DNA of 64,000 nucleotides, taken from Carettochelys insculpta. Taxonomy: Eukaryota > Chordata > Testudines > Carettochelyidae. Each line of letters begins with the position of its first letter. The stretch's first letter is position 1. The stretch is taken from assembly GCF_033958435.1 (NCBI RefSeq), contig NC_134137.1, positions 107,084,501 through 107,148,500 on the forward strand, given 5' to 3'. A program made the translations under genes and the position numbers. The notes beneath the pieces were generated by a model that saw nothing but the letters and a program-made list of their open reading frames with translations, searched no databases and was not told where the DNA came from. Shown one piece after another: positions 1 through 10,845 of the stretch.

Positions 1-1680
1 AAATGGAAGTGACAACAACATAAATGGTATTAGAAGCTGCCATGCTACACTTCATCTCATGCCTCTATGTACTCAGATTCTTTTCTCCTGTGTTGGTACC
101 TGGTAGCAGCACTTACGAACCTGAAGCCCTTCTTGAAAGGCAGATCCATTGTGGCTGTCAGAAGTGATTATAGATGTGTACCATTTTTAAACGTTTAAAA
201 GAATCTTTCAAAATCCTTACAAATGAGAAATAGGGAATTGTTGTCAGTCAGTTACATGATGTCCTTTGTCGAAAGCCATATGTATTTTAAGCCACCTCCC
301 TCACACTAATGAGAAATTACTTTTTTAAAAGATATGTAAATCCAACCAGTGAAAATGATCAATTGCTATCTTTGGAGGTATCTGGAGCGAGGCATTGCAA
401 AATGTTTACATTTTCAAGAGTAACTGAAATAAATTTTCAACTCAAATTATTTCGTGTGTTTTCAATCATCATTTTTTAAAAAATTCACCGAAAATATTTT
501 TGTTTATGCTCCCAGTGTTATCTCACTTGTTTATGATTAAGGGGAGGGAGGAGGATTTTTTTTCTGTTCTCTCTGTTGTTGAACAGCTTCTTTCTGAAAA
601 CTGAACAAGATATGATTAATCTCCAAATGAAATAACTTCAGAATTGAAGTGAGAGGGAAAACTAGCTGAAAACAAGAACTTGTTACTAAGTGGATCTTAT
701 TCCATATTCCAATGGCTGCCAAACCAGCAATTACCCTCCATTTATCTGTTTTTTGAGTATCCATCAGTTACATGTATTTCCACTGCTGGCAGTAACATAT
801 ACACATGTTTTCATTTACTGTATTACGAGAGTTCTCTAGACAACCAGTCTGTTGAAAAAGAAATTAATCCCAGCAATGAGCTAGGATACTGAACTCGCAG
901 CATTTTATGAATTCATGTTTTTATGTGGAATCTATTTGTATCAGGGTTGAATTTATTTGCATATGTAACCAGCTGGCTATGGTTACATGTTTTATTTTTT
1001 ATGTTTCATGTGAAAAGTTAATATTAATACACCATCAGGATCAAAAGGCTCACAAATCAGGAAGTTCAGAATTGGTTGAAAATTCAACCATTGCTTTGCC
1101 CATCCATGTTTGTGATTTAATGGTCTCTTTTGTGTATATTCATATGGTCTCTGTCACCATAATATCTGAAAATAAGCTCTCCTCGAATGACTGTCAGTGA
1201 CTTGCTGCCCAAGAAGTCTGTCACTGAGCTTTGAATTTGAACTCAGATCTCCCACATGTTTATTCTGTTAGCCACAAGATCATCTTACCTCTTGAATGTT
1301 AAAAGTTGTTGACTTAATGATTTGAGATGGTGCTGTGATCTAAGCCATGTTTTACATAATGAAAAGATTTTAGATTTGCTCTCATTAAATATTCATAACT
1401 TAAATTACTGAATGGATGTTCATCAGACTTGGCACATCCTGAAAGAGGCACAATCGGCATAAAATCAAATGGACTGAAATTGTTTTATGTGGTATTAGTT
1501 TAATCCCCGAGATAAATATACCTGAAACATTTCAAAGGAAAAGTGATTTTTCAGTTTTTCATTTTGACAGGACTTAGTCTGTAGTTAATTTAATTATTTT
1601 TTAAAAAAAGTGAGACTTTGGCAAGTTCAGAGAGTTGATTAATAAGACCCCACGAGAAGCAAGTGTAAGGGGAAAAACTG
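1..1680. other. AT-rich stretch, no gene recognised
   Basis: I see no exon-like open frame, RNA gene or clear transposon end here. Around 1235-1300 the phrase GAACTCAGATCTCCCACAT resembles the reverse complement of a tRNA-derived SINE head, but it is too short and diverged to call. Confidence 0.6.
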
Positions 1681-1683
1681 TTA

Positions 1684-2300
1684 AAAAGAAGTCTTTGCCC
1701 AGCCTGTCCAATGTACATAGTGGCAGGGCATTGTTGGCACTTCCAGCAGCATTACATATGACATTATATGCCAACAGTACCCTGCCACTATATACGTTGG
1801 ACAGACTGGGCAAAACCTTCGCCAAAGAATAAATGGACACAGAGCAGACATCAAGAAACTCAATACACATAAGCCAGTCAGTGAACACTTCAGTGGAGTG
1901 GGCCATTCTGTTTAAAGACCTGAGAATTTGTGTCTTGGAGCATAAAGAATTTAAAAACAGAGTGAGAAATTTGTGAGTTGGAATTCATATTCAAATTTGA
2001 CACATTAACACGTGGTATGAACAGGGACATCAGTTACCTCACACATTATAAGGACTTCTTCCCTTGCTTGGATGCTCATAATTATCTCAGACAGGACAAG
2101 TAACAGCCCCACCACACCTCATCCGCTTCCTATGGATTTGATTTGTCAGTTTTTATTGCAATTTTTTTTCTTTTTTTTGGTCCTCTGTATGTATAAATGT
2201 CAGCCTATGTTGGACGTGAGATTGATCTGATGAAGTGGATCTGTCCCATGAAGGCTCATCACCGAATAAATCATTTAGTCCTGCATTTCTGCTGTCTGGC
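1684..2300 (+). mobile_element. Penelope-like element (PLE) 3' part with GIY-YIG endonuclease remnant
   Basis: The frame beginning at 1784 reads YVGQTGQNLRQRINGHR and continues to a GHS motif near 1910. This is the start of a GIY-YIG endonuclease domain as found at the C-terminus of Penelope-like reverse transcriptases. A frameshift near 1910 moves the continuation to FKDLRICVLEHKEFK, and a further shift gives TRGMNRDISYLTHY, the expected end of this domain. The reverse transcriptase part is missing, so the copy is 5'-truncated and dead. About 150 bp after the coding end lies a block at 2221-2285 containing CTGATGAAGTGGAT and TCACCGAATAAATCATTTAG. The same sequence forms the large palindromes at 57.2 and 63.1 kb, which marks those as termini of this element type. 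The assignment to PLE is from known motifs; the exact subfamily is not determined. Confidence 0.75.
1694..1814. repeat. Inverted repeat, 46-nt arms, inside the PLE remnant
   Basis: Arms at 1694-1739 and 1769-1814 are reverse complements at 41 of 46 positions, separated by 29 nt. The right arm encodes the YVGQTGQ start of the GIY-YIG domain, so the left arm is an inverted copy of the element's own coding sequence at the truncation point. Confidence 0.85.
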
Positions 2301-2354
2301 TTGACCAGGAGGTCTTGAGTGATCTGAAACTCAAAACAAACAAACAAACAAAAC

Positions 2355-3745
2355 TGAAAATGTAGGCAAATTACAAAGGATAATTATGAATATCATCACA
2401 AGCACGTGGAGATAAAATGAGAAAGGCCAAGGCATAAAATGAGATTAATCTAGCTGGAGACACAAACAACAACAAGAAAACATTCTGCAGATACATCATT
2501 AAAGGCAAGTGGAAGACCAAGGACAGGGTACACCTGTAATAACAATGGGTCAGGAGGATAACAGACTGTATGGAAATTGCTGAAGTGCTAGATCACTTTG
2601 CTTCTGTAATCACCACAAAGTTTTGTAGTGATTGGGTCTCTAAGATACTGGGCACCAGTGAAAAATGAGGTGGGATCAAAGGCTAAAGTAGGGAAAGAAC
2701 ACGCTAAAAATTGCTAAAAGTTAGTTATCAGATGACAAATTGACAGGAGCCAAAGAAATATATTGTAGAATCATGGGCAGCTGACTGAGATAATTTCTGA
2801 GCTATTAGTGATTATCTTTGAAAAATTATGGAAAATGGAAGAGATTCCAGAGTACTGGAAAGAGGCAAATATAGCACCAATTAGTGTAAATTGAGCATTT
2901 GGGCGGCCACCCAGGAGAGATTCATGTGCTGCCCACCAGATTAGCAGTACACCCATAGTGTCTGCAGCTGGCAGCATGTGTTTCTGTTGGTGATGCAAAT
3001 CTCCGCATGCTTTGTTAAACATGACAAAACATATTGCACCCATGAATGGAAAAAAGCGAGAGGGAAAAATGGTGCCCATCTATTTAAAAGAGAAAAAAAA
3101 ATGGGAGGGGGGATGGGATAAGGCCAACCCAAGGAATTACAGCTCAGTCATCTTAACTTCAGTAGCTTGAAAAATAATGGAGAAATTAATTAATTAATCA
3201 ATCTGCAAACACCAGAAGATAATAAAGTGACAATTAGTAATCAGTATAGATTTATCATGAACAAATAGTGTAAAGCCAACCTAATAACTTTCTTTGACAG
3301 AATATTGGATAGGGAGGAAGCAGTAGATGTGGTATTTTTGACTTAACTGAGACTTCTGATACCATTTTATGACCTTAACAAACGGGAATACAGGCTAGGT
3401 GGAGCTACTATAAGACGGGTGCTTTAACTGGTTAGAAAATGGTTCCCAGAGAATAGCTATCAATGGTTTACAGTGAAGCTGGAAGGACACACAGAATGGA
3501 GTCCCAATAACAGAATAGAAAGTGCACTTATGAAATATGAAGACAATTCCAAGCTAAGAAGGCTTACAAGAGTTTTGAAGGTTAGGATTAAAGTTCAAAA
3601 TGATCTGGACAAACTAGAGGTGCTCTGAAGTAAACAGGATGAAATTCAATACAGATGAATGCAATTTACTCCACGTAGGAAAGAATAAACAATTGCACAC
3701 ACACAGAAGGGGAAATAAGGAAGGAGTAGATACAAGAGTTAAAAA
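2355..3745 (+). mobile_element. CR1 LINE ORF2 fragment, degenerate and interrupted
   Basis: Translated pieces in shifting frames match the known order of CR1 ORF2. A lysine-rich linker comes first (2440-2530), then a segment reading EIPEYWKEANIAP (about 2840-2885). This is followed by the reverse transcriptase region near 3130-3360 with an AVDVVFLDL-like block, and then MKFNTDECNLLHVGKNKQ at 3639. Stops and shifts are frequent, so the copy is inactive. It is internal: both the 5' part and the CR1 3' terminus are absent, which is unusual because CR1 copies normally keep the 3' end. A hAT-like element at about 2884-3076 splits it. Confidence 0.8.
2884..3076 (+). mobile_element. hAT-like short element nested in CR1
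   Basis: This segment aligns by eye along its whole length with 41530-41718. Shared blocks include GCATTTGGGCGGCCACCCAG versus the TGCTTGGGCAGCTGCCCAG block, GTTTCTGTTGGTG, and a GAGAGGGA end. It breaks the CR1 frame between the IAP block and the next CR1 segment. A diverged flanking duplication (gcaccaat / gtgcccat) is plausible. The original CAG-type ends are eroded. Confidence 0.65.
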
Positions 3746-4706
3746 TGTTCTTCTGTGTCTTGAGTTTTCTCAATTTTATAGTTTCTATGGGAACACCAAT
3801 AGGATCACTCTTCAGATTTACTGCATGTGAGAGTACATGTAGGATTTACTAAATCACTGCCTGGAAATACAATAAAACATAGAACACATGCACAACAAGA
3901 ATGTCTGTCTTGTTTCAAGCATCTCATTCTTTCCTCAGTGTAACAATTTATTTTCCATTTAGGGCTGTTGTATCAGTGACATGAATTTGGGATGTGCCAC
4001 TTTTTAAACTGATTTTAATGCACCCTATTTGCATTTGAAATATTCATGGTTAAAAATGGGTCCTTCTGCAAAATGCAGCTTCATTAAAGCGTACTACAGT
4101 AACTAGTTATCTGGTGCCTGTGACTAAATATAGTGTGTTCTTCTTCAGTTATTTGCATAAATAGTGTACACAAAAATTGGTGGCGGAAAAGCACTGCTTT
4201 ATGTCTTGTCTGCATACTGAGAATCTTTCACTTTGCTGAAGTGAAGCTCTGTCAGTCCCCTTGAGTATAGACAACTGTTACACAATTATCATTCATGTTA
4301 AAAGATCTTCATTGATTTTCATCCTCTTAATAGGAGAAAAAAATTCCACTCAAGATATTCAGATACAAGATATGCCTTATGTATAAAAGTGAAGGAAATA
4401 CCAGTTTGCTCTGATGATCAGCTATGAAATTTAAAAACATTTTTCTTTTCTGGCATATTTGTGTATTTTGGAGGTGAAATAAACTATGGTCTAATTTAAA
4501 AGAAAAGTTAAGATCTCTGTTCTGGGAAAAATACACTAAGTATACCAACTGAAAGATAAATGGCCTATTCCATATTAGCTGAGTGTCATTTTGTTTTCTG
4601 ATCAGCAAATATCAGAGCAAAAGGAGGCTTTCTTAGTTTGTCTGATTGGTATGGGTTAAACCTGTGTCTACAAGTACACCTAGTTAAAGGAAAATGATGA
4701 ACTGAG
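3746..4706. other. No feature recognised
   Basis: AT-rich sequence without recognisable transposon ends, RNA genes or exon-like frames. Confidence 0.5.
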
Positions 4707-4708
4707 TA

Positions 4709-5261
4709 CAGTAAACCCTCCATTTCAAGGACTAATGGGGGGAAGGGCTGCCTGTTCTTCCGATAATCCGTTAAATGTGAGGATTTATTCCCCCTCCCCA
4801 TAGGCTCTCCCAGCCCCAGTCCCACCCCACTTCCACCCAAAACAAACCTCCCCAAAATCACTGTCCGCCCCCCGCACAAAACAAAACAAAACAAAAAACA
4901 AAGAACCAAAAAACCACCCTCTCCTTAAAATACCAACCCCCTCCTGCTACTCACCAGCTCTAGTGGAGGAGTTGCTGGAGCCCATGGGCTGGAGGTGCCT
5001 GGCCTCAGGGCAAGTGCTGCCTGGTCCTGCGTGGGCAGGAGCCACCTGGCCACCTGCAGGGGCCACCACATGGCCTGGGGGAGCTGCCAAAGGAGGTGGT
5101 GGCGGCAGAGGCTCCTCTGGGCTGCAGCAGGTAAGTCCCTTAATTTTTTGGTTGGGGGTGGGTGGTAGGGATCCCTATTTAGCGGACTTTGGAAAAAACA
5201 GCTATCCCCTGTTATTTCCGAAATCCGCTAAATTGGGATCTGTAAAATCGAGGTTTTACTG
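4709..5261. mobile_element. pogo/Tigger-like non-autonomous DNA transposon
   Basis: The left end reads TA-CAGTAAACCCTCCATTT. The right end, as reverse complement, reads TA-CAGTAAAACCTCGATTTT. The TA dinucleotides at 4707-4708 and 5262-5263 fit a Tc1/mariner-pogo target duplication. Subterminal inverted segments with the core TTTAGCGGA occur near the right end, where 5169-5191 and about 5218-5240 form a local hairpin. The interior (4790-5130) is C-rich, then G-rich, and encodes no transposase. Confidence 0.7.
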
Positions 5262-5263
5262 TA

Positions 5264-7365
5264 GTTGTAAATCTCTTTTTTTTTGCTTTAAGATTCATGT
5301 CTTACCAGTTTGATTTTTGTTAAGGACACTTGATTTGAATGACTTGATTGGGGAAGAAAAAACTAATTGTGGTATTGATATCACTACTACTAGATTTTGA
5401 ATTTCATAGGAAAAAGCACAAAATGTCAGTGAAAAAAATTCTTATCTGCTATGTGAAATGTGGTATTTAACCAGATGGATAATATTCTGTACATGAAATC
5501 AGAAGGGTTTTTTGTTGTTTTTTCATCTAGACTCCTCATTAGTTCACCTAGGAATAGAAAATCTTTATCCATATTACTTCAAAAGAAAGTACACACCATG
5601 CGATCCTGGAAGAAAACTGGTATTTTAAAAATACAGAATAAATTTTCCTATGCAAATATCTTGGCTGAATATTGTCTCTCTAACTCATAGTTTTTCTATA
5701 CATCACCTACTTGAGACTGGACATGTCAGTCAACTTATGCAAACGTAATTATCTTAAGCTACAAAATATCCCACCTGTCTAAAAGCAATGTTTTATTCAG
5801 CTATCATCTTAACACGTTTTTGAAGTTTGACATTTGGGATTGTCTGCTCTTCAGCAAAAATTGCAACATTTTCTGGACAACTTGCTAAACAAAAATTGTA
5901 AATGGTAGCAGTCAACTTTTGTTTTTATATATAAATAAAAACAGATGTGTTGGAGTTCTTATGATGTGAATTGGCAGCTAACATTCTTTCATGATACTAT
6001 CTCTAGGAAACTTTATCTTCAGCATAAAATTTCCTAGACAAATTTTTTTAAATAATCTTTATTATTTTGCCTACAATAATAAACAAATATATTCAAGGGA
6101 CACGTGGTGTGAGCATGTCTACAGACACTCTCTCTGGCACACAAGAGGAAGAGCAAAAATACAAAGGCTTATGTTTTTCTGGTTTCACCATAAGTAGAGG
6201 AAGAGGCGAACATTGTTCCCATATGCAGGTCTGCCAGCCGTTCACTCTCTGTTTCACACCATATTGATAATGTCAGCTGCTCAATAGTGCATTGAATTAT
6301 TTGTTTTGTTGAGGCTGCCAGATAGATGCTTTTAGAAGTAGATTTCAAAACATTCAACCCAGAGGGAATGACTAGTGCAGGCATACAGGTCATGTTTTTG
6401 TGTGTCCTTGTAATTGCTCATTAACTAGCAGCTTCCTGGAAGAACTGAAAATTGTTAGGCTAAACTAGTGGGTCCCATTTAAAAGGGTCAGCTATGTGCA
6501 GTTTTAATCTTTATCAGCCAGTAAACGATATGTTTCTCCTCATTGTATTTTGAGCTTTAGATCTCTCACAGTAAGAATCTAGCCTTATAGGCCTACTTAG
6601 AAAAGTCGGCAATAAGCAAACTAATTTCAGAAAAATTGAACAGCTAAGATGTCAGACATCAGCCTAGACACTTGGGTAGCATTTCCATTCATTCTGTGCT
6701 TGCCCGTGTGACAGTTTGAAGCTGAAAGTTTTCTTTTGTCTTGTTCTGGAATGAAATAGTGGAATGCATGTGCTGTGTTGTATATATTTCAAATGCTCCT
6801 GTCTGCCCAGGCAACATGCACAGAACCACCGCTTCCATAAAGAACCAGTTTTCACTCCTGTGTAACGTGCCTCTAAGAAGACACAACTTTAAATGTGAGG
6901 CAAACAAAGATCTGTATTTGGGGATGGCTCAGTGTGGGTGGTGCCAGGGGGACCCTGTATGTATGCACTCTTCCTGTATGGAGCAGTTTGTGGGAGCGAG
7001 ATCGAAGAGTTCTTTTTATGAACAACATTTGATTGCTCAAATCAATTGCAGTGGAAAACATGACATGAAAATGAAAACCACAATGTGAAAAGAGTGGATT
7101 TGGTTCATTCTGTTGGCAGGAGTTCTTACAGAAAAAGGTTTTATGAGAAACCATTCTCAGAATTTGGCCTCAAATCAGGAGCTCTTTCTTTAAATAAAAA
7201 AGAATTTATTTTTTTTCCTTCCTGTAGTCTCCATAAGTGCCCTTCTGCAGATGATGGCAGCAGCCTCCCATCTCCAGCCTGCAGGAAAAGGGATTTTCCC
7301 TGCAAGCTTATCTTTCTATGTGTATGAATACCTGCCAAACTGAAGTTTCCATTTCATGTATCTAA
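5264..7365. other. No feature recognised
   Basis: About 2.1 kb of AT-rich sequence. Short open frames occur, up to 115 codons at 6741-7088, but their composition and stop pattern look random. I could not link them to any protein family. Confidence 0.5.
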
Positions 7366-7490
7366 TTAACTGGGTTGCAGCCCACAAAAGTTTACGCCCA
7401 AATAAATCTGTTAGCTTCTAAGGTATCACAGGTGGTCTAGTTGATTTTGCTAAAACAGACCAACGGGACTAACCCTCTGAAACTTGGCTC
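7366..7490 (+). mobile_element. PLE-type terminal repeat, diverged single copy
   Basis: The order of blocks matches the second terminal subfamily seen at 62.8-63.0 kb: a short stem (GGGTTGCAGCCCAC), then AAAAGTTTACGCCCAAATAA, TCTGTTAGCTTCTAAGGT and CAGACCAACGGGACTAACCC. Mutations are spread evenly, indicating an old insertion. Confidence 0.6.
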
Positions 7491-8190
7491 TTATCTCTGT
7501 TATCCTTTTCCCTTCGGTGCTGTGGTTAAGGGTGAGGCCACTGCAGCAAAGCTCAGAGGGGTGGTAGGTCTACTGTAATGTGTGATGTCTGCTGGGAGGG
7601 GGGCAGGCAGGCAATCTGCCTGCCTTGGGGTTTATTGCACATGGGAAAGTTTTACCAATTATACTGGAGCTGGTTTAACTGCTGTGTAAGGTCCCTGGGG
7701 GTGGACACCTTGGGAAGGAGTTTAAGCTAACCAAAAAGAGGTGTGATGCTATTGGAAAAGGAGTGTCCATATTACGAATCATTCTGGTGTGATGTTTTGG
7801 GCTTGAACCCAGACCAGTAAGCGGCTTGGTCACTTCCTGCCCTGTAGAGCTAGGTGCCTTTGTGTGCTGCGGCTTTGATTCAAATGTATTCCACAACAGC
7901 AAGTTCACAGCACAATAACCTCCCCTTGGTTTCCACTAGACTGGTTATTCCTGGGAGAGGGACTTCAACAACCCTCCCAGCCCTGAAAGACACCTCCACC
8001 TTAAAAGATTTTCTGCCCTACCCGGCCCCTTGTACTGTAGTACCACAAAACTGTATGAGGTTCACTGATCCCTTAAAGAGATAGGTAAATAAATGCCAGT
8101 TAGATGAATAAGATAACTGCCTTGGTTTTTTTCACACCCTCCACTCATAGAAGTTTTACCCACAAAAGTGCTTGTGGTGTATAGCCAAAA
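7491..8190. other. No feature recognised
   Basis: Mixed-composition sequence. I see no gene or clear repeat boundary. Confidence 0.45.
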
Positions 8191-8482
8191 GGTATGTCCA
8201 CATTTGCACTTAATGGACAAAACTTTTGTCATTCACTTATGTCATTCACAGGTGCTTGACCCCCCTCCACCCATGGATGACAAAGTTTTGCTTCAGCAAA
8301 TGTGAGTGCTCACTTTGAGGGCAGGAGGGCTCTGCCTTGGACAAAGCAAGACCCTCCTGGTTGGGGTTGGAACTATTTTGTCAGCCGAAGTGAGAGGAGC
8401 AGCATTCACAGAAGCTGATCTTTATCAAAAAGACTGTGTCAACACAACCTTGTAGCTATCAGCTACTGAGTGTAAACATACC
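8191..8482. mobile_element. Short DNA transposon (MITE) with GGTATGT ends
   Basis: The left end is GGTATGTCCACATTTGCACT and the right end, as reverse complement, is GGTATGTTTACACTCAGT. The flanks are A-rich (ccaaaa / caaaga), compatible with a 3-4 bp duplication. It belongs to the same broad group as the TGTCTACACT elements elsewhere in the window. Confidence 0.55.
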
Positions 8483-8882
8483 CAAAGATTTGGCTGGGTG
8501 AGAAGCCTCTGGAGTGGACGCGGGATTGCATAGCCTGGGCGGATGGGAGTGGGACAAGGAGCCCTAGTGGGGAAGAGACAGAACTCAGACAGGGAAAGCT
8601 TGGTGAGGGCAGGCAAGAAGTGGTCATGCTTTTGCGGGTAGGAGGGAAGAGGCATGGGTCCATGCTCCCTTCCGGAGACTGGAACGGAACCTAAGATCCA
8701 TGAACCTCACCATTCATCGATTCTGTTGGCAAATACCAGTGAAACCATCTGGCTCAGTGTCTCATACTCATCTTGGGACTGGCCCACAGCCAGGCTAACA
8801 TCCATCTATTTCTCCTTTAGCTCAAGTGGCACAGACCTTTGGTGAAGCTCAGGGTTCCCATCCTGTTGACGACATGTTAGAG
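8483..8882. other. No feature recognised
   Basis: About 400 bp of mixed sequence between two transposons. Nothing recognised. Confidence 0.4.
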
Positions 8883-9531
8883 CAGTCTTTCCCAATTATA
8901 TTTGGCCACAGAACCCTTTTAAAGTTGAAATAATTTTGTGGAACCCCATTCCCAGGCTCCACTCCCATTGGCTTCCAAACCTGCCCCCCATTTCCAGGCT
9001 TTGCCCTCCTCAGCCCATGGCCCCCAATTCTTCTTCCCTATCCCCATGCTTTACTCCCCACACCCCCAGGCTTAACGTCTGTCAGCCGCATACCACCCCG
9101 CCCCGTTCCCAGGATTAAACTGCCTCAGCCCCAAACTGGCCCATGGGACTGACCCATCTGTGGTGCTGGCTGGGGAGCCTACTCCGGGCAGCCGTGTGCA
9201 ACCAGCAGAAGGAAGGCTGGCATGGAGGTGTTCTGCAGGCAGGGGTGAGCAGAGCACATCCACTGCAGGAACATGGCCACTTGGGTAGTGGGGGGAGTGA
9301 GGGGCTCTCTGTGGCTCCCAGCCCTGCTGCCACTGAAATAATGGAACTAAATTCAGGTGTTTTAATGGGAGATCCCTCCCACTGCCCTGCCAGCCATTAA
9401 ACAGTTAAATTGAGTTCTGCTGTTTTAGCACTGGCAGGGCAGGGAGCTGCAGAGGAATTTTCTCACGGAACCCTCATTTTCACTACGTGGCACCCCGGGG
9501 GTCTGCGGAACCCCATTTGGGAGTAACACAG
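8883..9531. mobile_element. hAT-like non-autonomous element
   Basis: The left terminus CAGTCTTTCCCAAT and the reverse-complemented right terminus CTGTGTTACTCCCAAAT match loosely. Both continue into GAACCCC/GGTTCCGC-type subterminal sequence. Flanking octamers tgttagag (8875-8882) and tgtgagag (9532-9539) agree at 7 of 8 positions, the size expected of a hAT target duplication. The interior is C-rich then G-rich and has no transposase frame. Confidence 0.6.
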
Positions 9532-9654
9532 TGTGAGAGTGTGAATGTGTAGGTGTCACATTCTTCATTTTTTTAAATGAGAAAATGACAGACATTTGCC
9601 TTCAGAACACCTTGTATATTATTTTTGCTTTGTCCATCTGTCTGCCTGTCCAGC

Positions 9655-10145
9655 GAGGTTCTGCCATGTTCCCCCACCTGCACTGTGCCAGCCCCAGCCC
9701 CCCACATAAACCCCCCCCAGCCTCCTCCCTGGTCATTGAGGGGCCCAGCCCATCCCCCCAAAAAAGCCCCACCCCCACCATGCCAACCCCAGCCCCTCCC
9801 CCGGTCAGTGTGAGGCCCGGCAATCCCCCCGACAGAGGCCCCCTTTACACCATTCCCCGCCCCCCCAGCACAGGGCCAGGCCCCGCCCCACCCCAGTGGA
9901 GTCTCCCCACACTTTGCCAGCCCCTCCAGGCAGTGCAGAGCCCATCCCATCCTCCAGTGGAACCCCACCCCCAACACATTGTGCCAGCCCCAATCCCTCT
10001 CTTGGCCAGTAAAGGGCTTAGTCCAGCCCCCAGTGGCATCCCCCTTCCCCACCACACTGTGCCAGCCCCACTCCTCCCCTAGCCAGTGCATTGCATGGCC
10101 TGGTCCCCAATGGATTTCCTCCCCTGGCCTGTGCGGGGCCCCGCC
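9655..10145. repeat. C-rich minisatellite, units of roughly 80 bp
   Basis: Imperfect units built on TGCCAGCCCC...CCAGTG(G)...CCCACCCC recur about six times. Phrases such as GTGCCAGCCCCA reappear at about 9686, 9988 and 10059. The open frames of 165 and 191 codons on the two strands here reflect the lack of A/T-rich stops in such sequence and are not evidence for genes. Confidence 0.65.
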
Positions 10146-10599
10146 CATAAACTTTGGATGTGTATTACAACAAGTTTCTGCCTAGAACTTTCTTCCATCT
10201 CAACTTCCATTTGCAAGGAGAGCTGCAGCGGGTCCTCTAGTTATTAGGGATGCAAAGTCAAGTTAAGAAATAAAAGTTAAGAAACCTTAATATGCCTGTC
10301 TTGTTATGTGTATGCATTATAATAGTCTTTAATTACCTGATCCCATCCTACTCTTTCCACAGCACCCCGCCCTCCTGTGCATGGGAAGAATCAGTTGTGT
10401 AGCGAAGAGACTGTTTTCTGTAGGACAACGTGGTGATCAGTGTTGGAAGGCGTACAGTGAATGAGGCAGGGAATTACAGGAAGGGAAAAGAAGGCTCTCG
10501 TGGTTCAGGTAGTTTGATATTGGCCTGCATAACTGAATTCTGTCTGTGATGCTGGGACAGAGCTCCTGTGCGCTGCTAAATAGATCATTTCAACCAAAC
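10146..10599. other. No feature recognised
   Basis: Mixed sequence with no gene or clear repeat. Confidence 0.4.
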
Positions 10600-10845
10600 G
10601 TGTCAGAAGTGGGCATTAGTTTGGGTGCCTGCCAGGAGATGTGGGAATTCTGATTTTCAGAAGTGCTGACCACTTAATCAGGATTTCAAATTGGGCACCC
10701 GAGATTAGTATACCTTTCCAACCATAATTTCTCTGTGCCTTTTTTTCCATCTGTAAAATGGGGATAATACCATCCAATCACCTCACAACAGAACTGTGAG
10801 TCAAAAATTCACTAATTTGGGAAGCACTTGGATATTGTGTTGAAC
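10600..10845 (+). mobile_element. Old amniote SINE fragment (MIR/CORE-SINE-like)
   Basis: The run CTCTGTGCC...CCATCTGTAAAATGGGG at 10731-10763, followed by GATAATAC and a CCTCACA...CTGTGAG segment, matches the well-known 3' half of MIR. The preceding part, with GATTTTCAGAAGTGCTGA and AAATTGGGCACCC, is another widespread ancient amniote repeat phrase. Divergence is high. Confidence 0.65.

Noticed and set aside
9573..10148. Open frames of 165 and 191 codons on opposite strands
   Set aside because: They lie in a C-rich minisatellite where stop codons are rare on both strands. The peptides are proline/glycine-rich low-complexity sequence with no domain.
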